Below are positions 53,246 through 63,229 of a stretch of DNA of 64,000 bases, one piece after another. The notes under the pieces are model-generated. The model searched no databases and was not told the origin of the DNA. It was given only the letters and a program-made list of their open reading frames with translations. Position numbers and translations under genes: made by a program. The first letter of the stretch is position 1. Each line of letters opens with the position of its first letter. Origin of the DNA: Actinomyces wuliandei (GTDB lineage: Bacteria > Actinomycetota > Actinomycetes > Actinomycetales > Actinomycetaceae); assembly GCF_004010955.1 (NCBI RefSeq), contig NZ_CP025227.1, positions 1,922,001-1,986,000 on the forward strand, given 5' to 3'.

Positions 53246-54511
53246 ATGCCCGAGCCTCCGCAGTCACCGGACGCCCCAGAGGACGCCGCACCCGTCCCCG
53301 GGTCCGGCGAGGCCGCTGAGAACGCCGAGAGCGCCAAGAACGCCAGGACCACCAGGACCATCGAGAGCGCCGATAGCACCGAGCGCACTGAGAGCGTCAG
53401 GAAGAGCACAAGAAAGCGCACGAGGAGCGCCGGAACCCATGACTCTCCCACCGCCCCGCAGTCCCGGGCGCGGCCTGCCGCCCCCCGCTCGCCCCTGGCG
53501 CTGGCGGCCCTGGCCACCGTGGCGGTCCCAAGCCTCCATCCTGCACGCCTGGCCCTGCCCCAGACCCGCACCGCCGTGCTGCAGGTGGTGGGCGTCATCG
53601 ACACCAGGGGCCGCCACTGGGAGGTCATGGAGGCCCTCGACGCCGCCGCCGGGGCGGCCCTGGAGGCGGAGGCGGAGATCCTGCGCCGCGTCGGCAAGGT
53701 GGCGGACTCCGGCCTGGTGTCCTTCAACGTCTCACGCGCAGCCGGGTCCCTGCGCAGCGACGAGGCGCACGTCCAGGTCCGCTCCCACGTCGAGGGCCGC
53801 CCCATCCAGGTATCCTCCCTGCGTCCTGGGCCGGGACTGTCAGCAGGCCTGGGCAAGGCCCTGGGCGAGCTGCACGAGATTCCGACCTCGGTGGTGTCGG
53901 AGTCCGGCATGCCGGTCTACGACGCCGAGGAGGTGCGGGAGCGCTGGCTGACCGTCCTGGACGACGCGGCCGCCACGGGCAAAGTGCCTCCGGCGCTCCT
54001 GAGCAGGTGGGAGGAGGCGCTGGAGGAGACGGCGCTGTGGCGGTTCCGTCCCACCGTCGTCCACGGGGACCTGGCGGAGGAGAACGTCCTGGCTGCGGGG
54101 GGCAGCGTCGTCGGGCTGCGAGGGTGGACCCAGGCGCACGTGGGGGACCCGGCGGAGGACATGGCCTGGGTCTACTCCACGGTCCCGGTGGACTGCCTGG
54201 GCTCCATTGAGGACGCCTACGACATCTCTCGCAGCGAGGGCGTGGACAAGCACCTGCGCGACAGGGCCGAGCTCGTCAGCGAGCTGAGCCTGGCCCGGTG
54301 GCTGCTGCACGGAGCACGCAGTGGGGCCCCTTCCGTGGTGGCAGACGCGGTGGATATGCTCACGGACCTGGCCGCCCAGGTCGGGGACGAGCCGCTCGTC
54401 GAGCCGACGACCCCTCGACTGGCCCCAGTGCCGGGAGAGAGGCATGGTGCCGACCCGGAGGCCTCCACCAGTCCGGTCACCATGGTCCCTGTGGACTCGC
54501 AGGAGGACTAG
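53246..54511 (+). CDS. Aminoglycoside-phosphotransferase-fold protein, probably atypical kinase
   Basis: 421 aa. The first 85 residues are low-complexity (Ala/Ser/Thr/Arg/Glu). The kinase-like fold follows; the catalytic loop VVHGDLAEENVLA keeps Asp and Asn. The metal-binding motif, normally IDW before GDPA, reads LRGWTQAHVGDPAED: the Asp is Gly. The nucleotide Lys is also not evident. So it may bind a nucleotide or small molecule without normal phosphotransfer. Relatives of this kind (macrolide-phosphotransferase-like) often lie near adnA/adnB in actinobacteria. Not evidence for drug resistance. Confidence 0.7.
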   Translation: MPEPPQSPDAPEDAAPVPGSGEAAENAESAKNARTTRTIESADSTERTESVRKSTRKRTRSAGTHDSPTAPQSRARPAAPRSPLALAALATVAVPSLHPARLALPQTRTAVLQVVGVIDTRGRHWEVMEALDAAAGAALEAEAEILRRVGKVADSGLVSFNVSRAAGSLRSDEAHVQVRSHVEGRPIQVSSLRPGPGLSAGLGKALGELHEIPTSVVSESGMPVYDAEEVRERWLTVLDDAAATGKVPPALLSRWEEALEETALWRFRPTVVHGDLAEENVLAAGGSVVGLRGWTQAHVGDPAEDMAWVYSTVPVDCLGSIEDAYDISRSEGVDKHLRDRAELVSELSLARWLLHGARSGAPSVVADAVDMLTDLAAQVGDEPLVEPTTPRLAPVPGERHGADPEASTSPVTMVPVDSQED

Positions 54512-54647
54512 TGGCCCTGTCCGCACGGTCCCCTATGCCATGAGAGAAGCCGGTTCCAACCGCCTGATAAGCGAATGACGAACGAATAAGGTCAGTACCT
54601 ATGGTTGTGACTATGTCAGTGAAGAACACAGCAGGCACGGGACAGTC

Positions 54648-55295
54648 ATGAGCAGGAGCAGCGACGTGCCTGTCGGGGGGAGCTCGGTCTGGGAGGACGT
54701 CACCAGCGCCGTGGACGCCAGCCCCGCCCACCTGGCCATCCTCCCGTCCACCACGAAGCGGGGGCGTGACATCGCGGCCCGTCTGGGCCTGACCGAGAGC
54801 TCCACGCTGGGGGCGCTCCTCCACCACTGCGGGGGGATCCTGGTCGACCACGGCCGTCTACGGATCCTCGCCGCCGGCAGCGGCTCGCTGCCAGACGTCC
54901 TGACCGCAAGCAGGTCCCGCAGAGGTGCCCTGGTGGTGGGCCACGACGCCTTTGGCGGGCGCTTCGCCATCGACGCCGGAGGCCTAGGGGTCGGTCACGG
55001 CCAGGTCTGCCACTTCGGCCCGGACACGCTGCACTGGAGGGGTACGGGTATGAGCCACGGCGCCTTCGTGCGCTGGGCCATCGACGGCGGCAGCGAGAGC
55101 TTCTACTCCTCCTGGCGGTGGAGGGGGTGGGAGCAGGAGATCGGTGCGCTGCGCCTGAACCAGGCCCTGAGCACCCAGCCGCCTCTGTTCTCCCGCGAGG
55201 GGCGCAATATCAGCCTGACACGGCGCAAGCCTGTGCCCTTCGACGAGCTCGTCGCCTTCCTGGAGGAGTCAGCCCGCCTGCGGGCAGGTGGCTAG
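54648..55295 (+). CDS. DUF2625 family protein
   Basis: 215 aa. Family signatures LVVGHDAFGGRFAIDAGGLG, VCHFGPDTLHWRG, FVRWAIDGG and FYSSWRWRGWEQEI. Function of DUF2625 is unknown; it is a soluble cytoplasmic domain distantly like SMI1/KNR4 immunity folds in outline. ATG chosen at 54648 with weak upstream signals. Lies between the kinase-like gene and adnB, convergent with the latter. Confidence 0.8.
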   Translation: MSRSSDVPVGGSSVWEDVTSAVDASPAHLAILPSTTKRGRDIAARLGLTESSTLGALLHHCGGILVDHGRLRILAAGSGSLPDVLTASRSRRGALVVGHDAFGGRFAIDAGGLGVGHGQVCHFGPDTLHWRGTGMSHGAFVRWAIDGGSESFYSSWRWRGWEQEIGALRLNQALSTQPPLFSREGRNISLTRRKPVPFDELVAFLEESARLRAGG

Positions 55296-55413
55296 GACTA
55301 GCACGGGTGCCGGGGCCTGGCCCGGGGTCCTGGCTGGAGCCAGGGTCACCCCACCTGCGACAGCCTGCCCGCCGCCCAGTCGGTGCTCAGCCACCCCAGC
55401 GCTCAGCCGGTAA

Positions 55414-58400
55414 TCAGCCAGTCGGCTCGCCGCCAGGCTCCCCGCCACCGGGGGACAGGGCTGCTGCGATCTGGTCCAGGCCCAGCAGGTCGGTGGCCGC
55501 CAGCTCCTCGACGCTGCCGTCCTGGACGTAGACGTAGGCGGCTCGCACCCGCTCCACGCTCACGCCCTGCGACTGGGCCCAGGCGTGGACGTAGACGCTG
55601 AGCTGGTCCACTGCCACGCGTCGGCTCCCTGTCTTCCAGTCGACGACAAGCCACTCGGGCTCGGTGCCACGCCTGAAGACGGCGTCGACACGGCACCGCA
55701 GGGTGGTTCCTGCCACCGTGAGCTCCAGGGCGGCCTCGGAGGCGGCCAGCACGTACCCCTCCAGCAGCGGCAGACCCTGGACCGTGGCCAGCCAGCGCTC
55801 CACCTGGACCCGGTCGTCGTCGCTGAGCGTGCGGGGGGCACCGGCCTCCGCCAGGCTCAGCAGGCTGCCGTGCACGGCCAGCTGCTGGGAGACCATCTCG
55901 TGGAAGACGGTGCCCAGGCGTCCTGCCGCCTGCGGCTGGGCAGGCAGGGGTCTGCGCAGCTCCAGGGCGAAGGCCTCCGGCTCGCGCCTGAGCCGGTCCA
56001 GGCTGGTGGCAGCGAGGTGGGCTGGCAGACGCACACCCGGCGGCGTGCCAGCCACCTGGTCCCGCTCCGCCAGGAGGAGGCGAGCCTCCTGCCACCACCG
56101 CGCCACGACAGGGTCCTCCCCCACCTGGTCCCCCGCCTGCGCGGCGGCGTCCTGCGCGCTACGGAAGACGCTATGGGAGGACGGGGGCGCGGGTACCTGG
56201 GCCGCCAGTGCCCCGGGGCGCGTCGAGCCCGCCTGGCGCACAGCCTGCGCGGCCGCGCGTCGCGCCCGGGCCACAGGGTCCTCGGGGTGGGTCTGGGGCC
56301 ACGGGGCGGTGACTACCCGGTCCAGGAGCGGGTTGACAACCCGGGGATCCGCCTCGGTCAGCCCCTCCCCGTAGGGCGTGACCAGGTCACGGCGCACCAG
56401 CTCGGCCAGGTAGCGGGACCGGGGACGCGGGGTCTTGCTCCTCCCGGACAGGTGGCTGCCGGTCAGCAGGACGTCGTGGCGAGCCCGGGTCAGGGCCACG
56501 TAGGCCAGACGACGCTCCTCAGCCAGGGTGTGGCGTCCCAGCGCCAGCCTGTAGCGCGTGAGCGCCTCCTTGACCTCCTCGACGTCCTCCCTGCCCACTG
56601 CCGAGGGGTCGTAGGCCGCCAGGTCGAAGGGAGGCAGGGTGTCGGCGTCGGCCCGCAGGGGGTGGGGGAGCTCCTCAACCCTGGTCATCCAGGACCACTC
56701 GGCCACCGACAGGTCCGCCTGGGGCCTGGTGGCGTAGCCGGGAAAGGTTCCCTCGCTCATGCCCACGACCGCGACGCAGTCCCACTCCAGCCCCTTGGAG
56801 GCGTGGACCGTGAGGACCTGGACGGCTCCTGGTTCCGGCTCGGTCTGAGGCGCCTCCAGACCGTCCTCCTCGTCCTGGGCCACCTCCAGCCACTGGAGGA
56901 AGCCGGCCACCGTGGGGGCCTGCGTGTCCTCGGCGTAGCTGAGCGCGGCGGCGCGGAAGGCGTCCACGGCCCGCGCCCCCAGGGGGTTGGCGACCCTGGC
57001 GGCCACCTCGATGTCCAGGTCCAGGGCGCGCTCGGCGGCCTCGACGACCTCCGGCAGGGGCAGGGACAGCGCCGCGCGGACACGGCGCACGGCGCGGGCC
57101 ACCCGGTCACAGGCCTGGGCGCCCGCAGGTGTCATGCCGGGTGGGGGGACGACGACGCCATCGGTGTCAGCCTGGCGTGCGACAGCCTCCACCGCCTCGG
57201 CCAGGAGGGGCTGGCTGCCCGGTGGGCGGGCCCCCTCCCCGGGCTGTCCTCCTGCGTGTCCGGGACCGCGGCCTGGAGGGGTGTCACGGCCCCCCTGGGC
57301 CAGGAGCCGGGCGGTGTCGGCCAGCGCCCGCAGGTCGCTGGCGCCCAGGCCCGCGCCCGTGAGAAGCCGCATGAGGCGGTCACCACGCTCGGGGTCGGCA
57401 GCCACGGTGATGACAGAGCGCATGTCGGCGACCTCAGGGAGGGTGAGCATGCCTCCCAGACCCACGACCTGGTAGGGCACGCCACGGGCCTCCAGGGCCT
57501 CGGCGATGAGCGGGAAGACGGAGCGCACCCGGGCCAGGACCGCCAGCTCGGCCTGAGGGTGCCAGCGCTGCGCCATGAAGTCGGCAACGGTGTGCGCCTC
57601 TGCCAGGGAGTCGGACAGGTAGGCCGCCGCGACCAGCCCCGGCGCGCTCTCACCGGGCCGTGGGCTCAGGGGCTCCACGGGGACGTGGGACACCTGCGCG
57701 TCACCGGGCTGGTTGCTGGCGGCACGCAGCGGGGCGGAGACGGTGTTGGCCGCGTCCAGGATGGCCAGGTCGTTGCGCCAGGCGGTGGACAGCGGGAGCA
57801 CGGGGGCCGCCTGGTCCGGGCTGGCGCCTGCCTGGACCCTGGCCCAGCCCTCGGGGTTGAAGGCCGGGTGGAAGGAGTCCAGTGCCGCTGCCGAGGCCCC
57901 GCGCCATCCGTAGATCGCCTGGTTCGGGTCGCCCACGGCCGTCACACCACCGGCACGGAAGAGGGCGGACAGGAGCCGGACCTGGGCCACGGAGGTGTCC
58001 TGGAACTCGTCCAGGACGACGGCGGGAAACCGCGCCCGGACCTGGGCCACGACCTCAGGGGCCTCCTGGGCGATCCGGCAGGCCAGCGCGACCTGGTCCC
58101 CAAAGCTGACCAGGCCGTGACGGCGCTTGTACTCCCGGTAGTCGGCCACGGCCTCCAGCATCCCCAGCCGGTCCCGGCTGCGGGAGGCAGCCTCGCCGAG
58201 GACCGACTTGAGTCCGCGCACTCCCGCCAGGCCCTCAAGGAGCCCGGTGAGGTCCTCCATCTGCTCCGCAGCCTGCTCCACAGTCAGCAGGTTCTCCGAC
58301 AGGGCCGCGTCCAGGCGCAGCAGGATCCTGGTGGCCGAGGCCAGCCGCTCCACCGGCAGCGGGCTGGTGCGGGCCTCCAGGAGGGAGGAGGCGATCTGCC

Positions 58401-58851
58401 AGGCACGGGCGTCGGTGACCAGGGTGGAGTCGGGGTCGACCCCGACCCTCAGGCCGTAGTCACGCACCAGGGAGCCGGCAAAGGCGTTGTAGGTGGCCAC
58501 GGTGGGCTCGGGGTCGTCGCCGCTGGCACCGGCCAGCCCGCGCGCGGACAGCTGTTCCAGGCGGGTGGACAGCCGCCCAGCCAGCTCAGCGGTGGCCTTG
58601 CGGGTGAAGGTCAGCCCCAGCACCTGGTCGGGGCGTACCTGGCCGCAGGCCACCAGGTGGACCACCCGCTGGGTCATGGTGGCGGTCTTGCCGCTGCCGG
58701 CCCCGGCCACGACCAGCACCGGGGTCAGGGGGTGGGTGATCACCCGGGCCTGCTGGGGGGTGGGCGCGGGCAGGTCCAGGACCTGGGCCAGTTCCTCCGG
58801 GCCAAGGGCACCGGGGACACCCCTCCCCCGCGCTCTACCGGTCACTGCCAT
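55414..58851 (-). CDS. adnB: AdnB-like helicase-nuclease subunit (UvrD-type motor plus RecB-type nuclease)
   Basis: Motor and nuclease half of the heterodimeric AdnAB double-strand-break resection machine. 1145 aa from the ATG at 58851 behind GGAGG. Helicase motifs: Q-motif TPQQARVI, Walker A GAGSGKTATM, motif Ia GLTFTRKATAEL, DEFQDTS (motif II), GDPNQAIYGWRG (III), ASKGLEWDCVAVVG (V) and VALTRARHDVLL (VI). C-terminal nuclease: GTVFHEMV and WLVVDWKTGS with Asp-Lys catalytic pair. Overlaps adnA by 10 bp. Intact. Confidence 0.92.
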   Translation of the reverse strand: MAVTGRARGRGVPGALGPEELAQVLDLPAPTPQQARVITHPLTPVLVVAGAGSGKTATMTQRVVHLVACGQVRPDQVLGLTFTRKATAELAGRLSTRLEQLSARGLAGASGDDPEPTVATYNAFAGSLVRDYGLRVGVDPDSTLVTDARAWQIASSLLEARTSPLPVERLASATRILLRLDAALSENLLTVEQAAEQMEDLTGLLEGLAGVRGLKSVLGEAASRSRDRLGMLEAVADYREYKRRHGLVSFGDQVALACRIAQEAPEVVAQVRARFPAVVLDEFQDTSVAQVRLLSALFRAGGVTAVGDPNQAIYGWRGASAAALDSFHPAFNPEGWARVQAGASPDQAAPVLPLSTAWRNDLAILDAANTVSAPLRAASNQPGDAQVSHVPVEPLSPRPGESAPGLVAAAYLSDSLAEAHTVADFMAQRWHPQAELAVLARVRSVFPLIAEALEARGVPYQVVGLGGMLTLPEVADMRSVITVAADPERGDRLMRLLTGAGLGASDLRALADTARLLAQGGRDTPPGRGPGHAGGQPGEGARPPGSQPLLAEAVEAVARQADTDGVVVPPPGMTPAGAQACDRVARAVRRVRAALSLPLPEVVEAAERALDLDIEVAARVANPLGARAVDAFRAAALSYAEDTQAPTVAGFLQWLEVAQDEEDGLEAPQTEPEPGAVQVLTVHASKGLEWDCVAVVGMSEGTFPGYATRPQADLSVAEWSWMTRVEELPHPLRADADTLPPFDLAAYDPSAVGREDVEEVKEALTRYRLALGRHTLAEERRLAYVALTRARHDVLLTGSHLSGRSKTPRPRSRYLAELVRRDLVTPYGEGLTEADPRVVNPLLDRVVTAPWPQTHPEDPVARARRAAAQAVRQAGSTRPGALAAQVPAPPSSHSVFRSAQDAAAQAGDQVGEDPVVARWWQEARLLLAERDQVAGTPPGVRLPAHLAATSLDRLRREPEAFALELRRPLPAQPQAAGRLGTVFHEMVSQQLAVHGSLLSLAEAGAPRTLSDDDRVQVERWLATVQGLPLLEGYVLAASEAALELTVAGTTLRCRVDAVFRRGTEPEWLVVDWKTGSRRVAVDQLSVYVHAWAQSQGVSVERVRAAYVYVQDGSVEELAATDLLGLDQIAAALSPGGGEPGGEPTG

Positions 58852-61800
58852 GACCTCCGTCCCTCGGGACGGGCCGGGCAGGAGTCCTTGACGGCGCACC
58901 ACTGGCAGTGCCCGCCGCTGCACGCCTGCAGGACAGGACCGTAGGCAGCCGCAGCCGCCCGGGCCACCAGGGCAGAGGCCCAGTCCTGGCCGTCGGCGGG
59001 GTCGGGACTGGGCGCCAGGGCCGCGCCGCGCGGGGAGACCACCACACCGTCGTCCCTGCGCGTCGGCGTCCTGCCCAGCATCACCAGCCCGGCCCCGACC
59101 ACGTCGTAGCCGAGTGCCTCCAGGGCAAGGCGGTAGCTGGCCAGCTGGGGGTGGTGCGCGGCGTCGTCGGGCACCACCGCCCCGGTCTTGAGGTCCATGA
59201 CCCGTACCCGGGTCCCGTCGACCCTGGGCAGGGGGGTGTCCGGCGCCCGGGGTGGCGCGTCCGGGGCGTCCATGACGTCCGGGACGTCTGAGCAGTCCTG
59301 TGCCCCGGTGTGCCCCGCGTCAGGACGGTCGGTACCACGGTGCTCGGTGTCCAGGTACTCGACCCGGTCGATCCGGCCGACCAGGCGGACAGGGACCGAC
59401 GCCTCCCCCGGGTCACCTGCCTGCCCCGGAGCGGGTGGCCCGAGGGAGGCAGCAGGCAGGTCGACACGCACGTCCACGCTCCTCTCCACCTCGACGTGCC
59501 CGGGCACGCCGGACAGGTAGGTGTCCAGCCTGCCCACCATGTCGCGCACGCGCCGGGCAGCCAGGCCACCCAGCCAGGTGTCGGGGTAGCCCAGCTCCTC
59601 AAGGACTCCCTCGGCCAGCTCCGTCAGGGCCTGACCTCGCAGGTTCCTGCGCTGGGCCTGCTCGGCGAGGCGGTGGATAAGGGTGCCCAGCGTCTGTGAC
59701 GCGCTCGTGCCGGGCTGCCCGCCCTGTCGGCTGAGGAACCACCGCAGGGGGCAGGCGGTGAGGGCCTCGATGTCGGAGGGACTGACCCGGACGACCTCCC
59801 CCGGCCCGACGAGGGGGGTCTCGCAGGTGGGCACCCCCAGACCCGCCCAGGTGGCCGGGGAGGCCTCATCCACCCCGGCTCCGGCCAGGGCGGCCAGCAG
59901 CCGGGCGGCCTGGTCGGCCCGTGAGCGCTCCTCAGGGCTGGCACCCTCCAGGCTTCCTATGGTGGCGGCCCGTCGCAGCTCGGCGACCAGGCCCCGCAGA
60001 GTCAGGTCCCCCACGTCCTCAGCGGGACGTGGGCCCTCAGGGCTGTCCCCCAGGTCGGAGCCTGCCGCCCGGGCCACCTCCAGGAAGAAGGACGAGGGGA
60101 CGTGGTCGGCGTCGGAGACCGCGGTGACCAGTAGGCGTCGCGACGCCCTGGTCAGGGAGCACAAGAGCATGCGGCGCTCGTCGGCACGCACCTGGTGGCG
60201 CGCGCCTGCGGGGTCCTCCTGTCCTGTCGGCCTCCCCTGCCCGTCCAGAGGGAGGCGCCCGGTGACCGCGTCGACCAGCAGCCCGGAGCGGGTCAGGGAG
60301 TCCCGCAGCCGCAGGTCGGGCCAGGAGTCGCGCACCAGGCCGGCCACCGCGACCACCTCCCACTGCCGCCCCGCCGCAGCCGCCGGGGTCAGGACGGCCA
60401 CGCCCCCGGGACGGGCACCCTGGGGCGCCACGGAGTCGAAGGGCAGGACCTCGGCAGACAGCTCAGACAGGAAGTCCTGAGCCAGGGCGCCCGGGTTGCG
60501 CTCGCTCCACACCTCCGCCCGCTTGAACAAGGCTGTCACCACGTCCAGGTCGTGCTCGGCAGCCTGGGCCACAGCCGCCTCGGGGCTGCCGGGCGGCCCC
60601 ACGGGGCGCAGGGCGGCCGACCTCCACGCCTCGGCCCGACCGGAGGCGGACCAGGCGGCCCACAGCAGGTCCTCGACACCAGTCACCCTCCGAGGCCCGC
60701 CGCCAAGGCCACCACCGGGCTGTCTACCAGGCTCGTTACCAGGATTGTCCCCAGAACTGTCCCTAGAACTGTCCCTAGAATGGCTGTCGGTCCCGCCTCC
60801 GTGCCCGCTGTCGGACTCATCCTCTGTCCCGGCACCCGCTCCGGCAACGACGCCACTGACCGCGGCCACGACCTCAGAGGCGACGACGAGGAGCCCGGCC
60901 TGGGCGGACAGGGTGGTCCCAGCCAGCTCCTGGGCGACCTGCCGGGCGGATTCCGGACTGGCCAGGAGACGCAGGAGCTCACGGTCCGTCCCGTCCCCGG
61001 GCTGCTCCTGGAGGAGGTGCCTGCGCAGGCGCCGCAGGTCGAGCGCGGTCAGGCCCACCAGCGGCCCGGTGAGCAGGTCCAGGGCAGCGGCGCGGTCCGC
61101 GAGGACGTCACCGGCTCCCAGCCTGCCGTCCAGTCCCGCCCGGGCGGTAGCGAGCAGGGCGGCGGCGGCCGGCTCCTCCCTCAGGAGCACAGCAGGGGTG
61201 GAGGAACCCGCAGGGACCCCACGACGCCGCAGCTCACGCCCCATGGCGGCCACGTGCTGCGCGGAGCGGACGACGACGGCCATCTGCTCCCAGGCAGTAC
61301 CGTGCCTGACGTGCTCCTCCCTCAGCGTGCGCGCCAGGTGCGCGGCCTCCTGGGCGGGCGAGGAGGCCACCAGCGCCGTCACCCCTGAGGGAGATGGCTC
61401 CCGGGCGGGCGGGCGGTCCCCCGGCCCGTCAGGTGGCAGGTCATGCGGTGGGTCGGCCAGCAGGTCAGGCAGCGTGGCCTGGAGGGCAGGCAGGTCAGGG
61501 CGCCGGTGCCGCCCTGTACCGGTCACCGGCAACCGGGAGGCCTGGTCCTGCCACAGGCTGGCCAGGGTGGGATTACCACGGTGGAGGGTGCGCAGCACCA
61601 GGCGCCGTGCGGCCAGCCCGGACCGTTCCTGCGCATCCACCAGGAGGCTGGGCGAGCCACCGCGGAAGGTCTCCACGGCGACGTCGGGGTCCCCCAGGAC
61701 CACCACCTGGGCACGCCGCCCCCGGGCGTCGGGGCGGGCCAGGGCGCCCAGGAAGCGGGCGGTGGCAGCGGTGCAGTCCTGGTAGTCGTCCACCACGACC

Positions 61801-62543
61801 AGGTCAGGAACGGGACGGGGCTCGGTGACGCCGTCCAGGTCCCAGGCCTCCAGCGCCTCACCGGCACGGTCCTGCAGACGCACCGGGTCCATCTTGCGCA
61901 CCTCAGCACGGCGCCGAGGGCTGGGCCGTCCCTGGGCGTCCCAGACATGCAGGAGGCGGGAGGCGGGCTGCCACAGCGCCACCCCCAGGTCCTGCCCCAG
62001 CCGGGACAGGTCCTGGGCACTGACACCGAGCTCACCGCAGCGGGCCAGCAGGTTGCGCAGCTCGGAGCGGAAGGCCCGGGACCCGACAGCCTGCGGGGGC
62101 AGACCGGGCCAGCTGACAGTGGCGACCATAGGGGCCAGGGCCGCGTCCTCCTCCGCCCCGGCCAGCAGGACGGGCGCAGGCAGTGGGTCCGCCCGGCGGG
62201 TCAGCGAGGTGGTCAGGACGGACAGTGCCAGGGAGGTCGGCGTGCGCACCCGGACCGTCCCGTCACCGTGGCCTCCGCCCAGCAGGTGCGCGGCCCGTGA
62301 CCGCAGCGCGTCGGCCCGGGAGCGGGTGGGGGCGAGCAGGAGCGCGTCGCGCCCGGCGGCCACCGCCTGCACCAGCACCGACAGGGCGAGGGTGGTCTTG
62401 CCAGTCCCCGGGGCACCCAGCACCACCACGTTGTCCCCGCCCGCCACGTGCTCCATGACAGCCTGGCCGGAGGCGTCCAGCGCGGGCAGACCCGGCTGCG
62501 GCAGCGGAGGCAGCAGGCGGAGGCGGTCAGGCTGGTCTGGCAT
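58842..62543 (-). CDS. adnA: AdnA-like helicase-nuclease subunit
   Basis: Partner of AdnB, 1233 aa. Walker A GAPGTGKTTLA; motif II VVVDDYQDCTA; motif III GDPDVAVETFRGG, all degenerate compared with AdnB, as in mycobacterial AdnA, where this motor is vestigial. C-terminal nuclease with RVMDLKTGAVVP and an iron-sulfur staple: Cys in LTACPLRWFLSRQ plus CQWCAVKDSCP at the end. Several Gly/Asp/Ser insertions make it longer than mycobacterial AdnA (about 1050). Operon start; downstream adnB overlaps. Start codon context weak. Confidence 0.9.
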   Translation of the reverse strand: MPDQPDRLRLLPPLPQPGLPALDASGQAVMEHVAGGDNVVVLGAPGTGKTTLALSVLVQAVAAGRDALLLAPTRSRADALRSRAAHLLGGGHGDGTVRVRTPTSLALSVLTTSLTRRADPLPAPVLLAGAEEDAALAPMVATVSWPGLPPQAVGSRAFRSELRNLLARCGELGVSAQDLSRLGQDLGVALWQPASRLLHVWDAQGRPSPRRRAEVRKMDPVRLQDRAGEALEAWDLDGVTEPRPVPDLVVVDDYQDCTAATARFLGALARPDARGRRAQVVVLGDPDVAVETFRGGSPSLLVDAQERSGLAARRLVLRTLHRGNPTLASLWQDQASRLPVTGTGRHRRPDLPALQATLPDLLADPPHDLPPDGPGDRPPAREPSPSGVTALVASSPAQEAAHLARTLREEHVRHGTAWEQMAVVVRSAQHVAAMGRELRRRGVPAGSSTPAVLLREEPAAAALLATARAGLDGRLGAGDVLADRAAALDLLTGPLVGLTALDLRRLRRHLLQEQPGDGTDRELLRLLASPESARQVAQELAGTTLSAQAGLLVVASEVVAAVSGVVAGAGAGTEDESDSGHGGGTDSHSRDSSRDSSGDNPGNEPGRQPGGGLGGGPRRVTGVEDLLWAAWSASGRAEAWRSAALRPVGPPGSPEAAVAQAAEHDLDVVTALFKRAEVWSERNPGALAQDFLSELSAEVLPFDSVAPQGARPGGVAVLTPAAAAGRQWEVVAVAGLVRDSWPDLRLRDSLTRSGLLVDAVTGRLPLDGQGRPTGQEDPAGARHQVRADERRMLLCSLTRASRRLLVTAVSDADHVPSSFFLEVARAAGSDLGDSPEGPRPAEDVGDLTLRGLVAELRRAATIGSLEGASPEERSRADQAARLLAALAGAGVDEASPATWAGLGVPTCETPLVGPGEVVRVSPSDIEALTACPLRWFLSRQGGQPGTSASQTLGTLIHRLAEQAQRRNLRGQALTELAEGVLEELGYPDTWLGGLAARRVRDMVGRLDTYLSGVPGHVEVERSVDVRVDLPAASLGPPAPGQAGDPGEASVPVRLVGRIDRVEYLDTEHRGTDRPDAGHTGAQDCSDVPDVMDAPDAPPRAPDTPLPRVDGTRVRVMDLKTGAVVPDDAAHHPQLASYRLALEALGYDVVGAGLVMLGRTPTRRDDGVVVSPRGAALAPSPDPADGQDWASALVARAAAAAYGPVLQACSGGHCQWCAVKDSCPARPEGRRSWQ

Positions 62544-62809
62544 GGGGACATCCCATCACGGAGCACCGACACAAGCTGCGGGGCACGACCACAGGGGGCG
62601 ACCCTCAGGGAGGGACGTGGAGCGCAGGTGTCCGCGTGAGGCGAAAAAGCCCAAGGGACGGCCCAGTACCCGGGCTCCAGGCCGGATGGTGGGCGACGCA
62701 CCCCGTAGGATTCCACCAGGGGCGGGCCGTGTCCCTGCGGCACCAGCGACGTGCCGTGGCGGCCGTAGAGCCCGGCCCCGCCAGGACCTACCAGCACCCG
62801 AGGAGCATC

Positions 62810-63025
62810 ATGCAGGTCACCATCGGTATCAAGCACTCCAGCCGCGAGCTCTCCCTGGAGACCTCCGCCTCCCACGACGAGGTGCTGGAGGCGGTGGCCA
62901 AGGCCACCACCGAGCCCGTGACCCTGGCCGACGACCGCGGCCGCAAGGTCTTCGTCCCCGCAGGCTCCCTGGCCTACGTCGAGCTCGGGGAGTCCGAGCC
63001 CCGCCGCGTCGGCTTCGGCATCTGA
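62810..63025 (+). CDS. DUF3107 family protein
   Basis: 71 aa: MQVTIGIKHSSRELSLET at the start, VPAGSLAYVELGE in the middle, ending RRVGFGI. Homologue in outline of mycobacterial Rv3208A (TB9.4), which also lies near adnA/adnB. Function unknown. ATG behind AGGAG. Confidence 0.92.
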   Translation: MQVTIGIKHSSRELSLETSASHDEVLEAVAKATTEPVTLADDRGRKVFVPAGSLAYVELGESEPRRVGFGI

Positions 63026-63215
63026 GCCCCCACCTGACTCCTGGATGGCTTCCTGGGTGCCCGGTACCTGGCACGTCCAGGAGGCTGAGCGCCGACAAGC
63101 CCTTGCCGCCTGCCGCACCTAGGTTCCACACTACGGCTTAGTAGCCCCTCGAGACAGGCAGCCGCACTGGCACGCGCCTGCAGTTGATCCCGCTTCCCCG
63201 CAGGTTCATATACCG

Positions 63216-63221
63216 CATATT
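63216..63221 (+). promoter_or_regulatory. -10 box CATATT, leaderless start of the histidine kinase gene
   Basis: CATATT then eight bases and the ATG at 63230, in an AT-richer patch. Confidence 0.4.
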
Positions 63222-63229
63222 CTGCTGCC

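Noticed and set aside
53246..54511. Call as an aminoglycoside or macrolide resistance kinase
   Set aside because: The metal-binding Asp is missing and the genomic context is housekeeping DNA repair.
55585..58944. A 1119-codon plus-strand frame opposite adnB
   Set aside because: Exact antisense of a well-supported helicase-nuclease gene; no family features.
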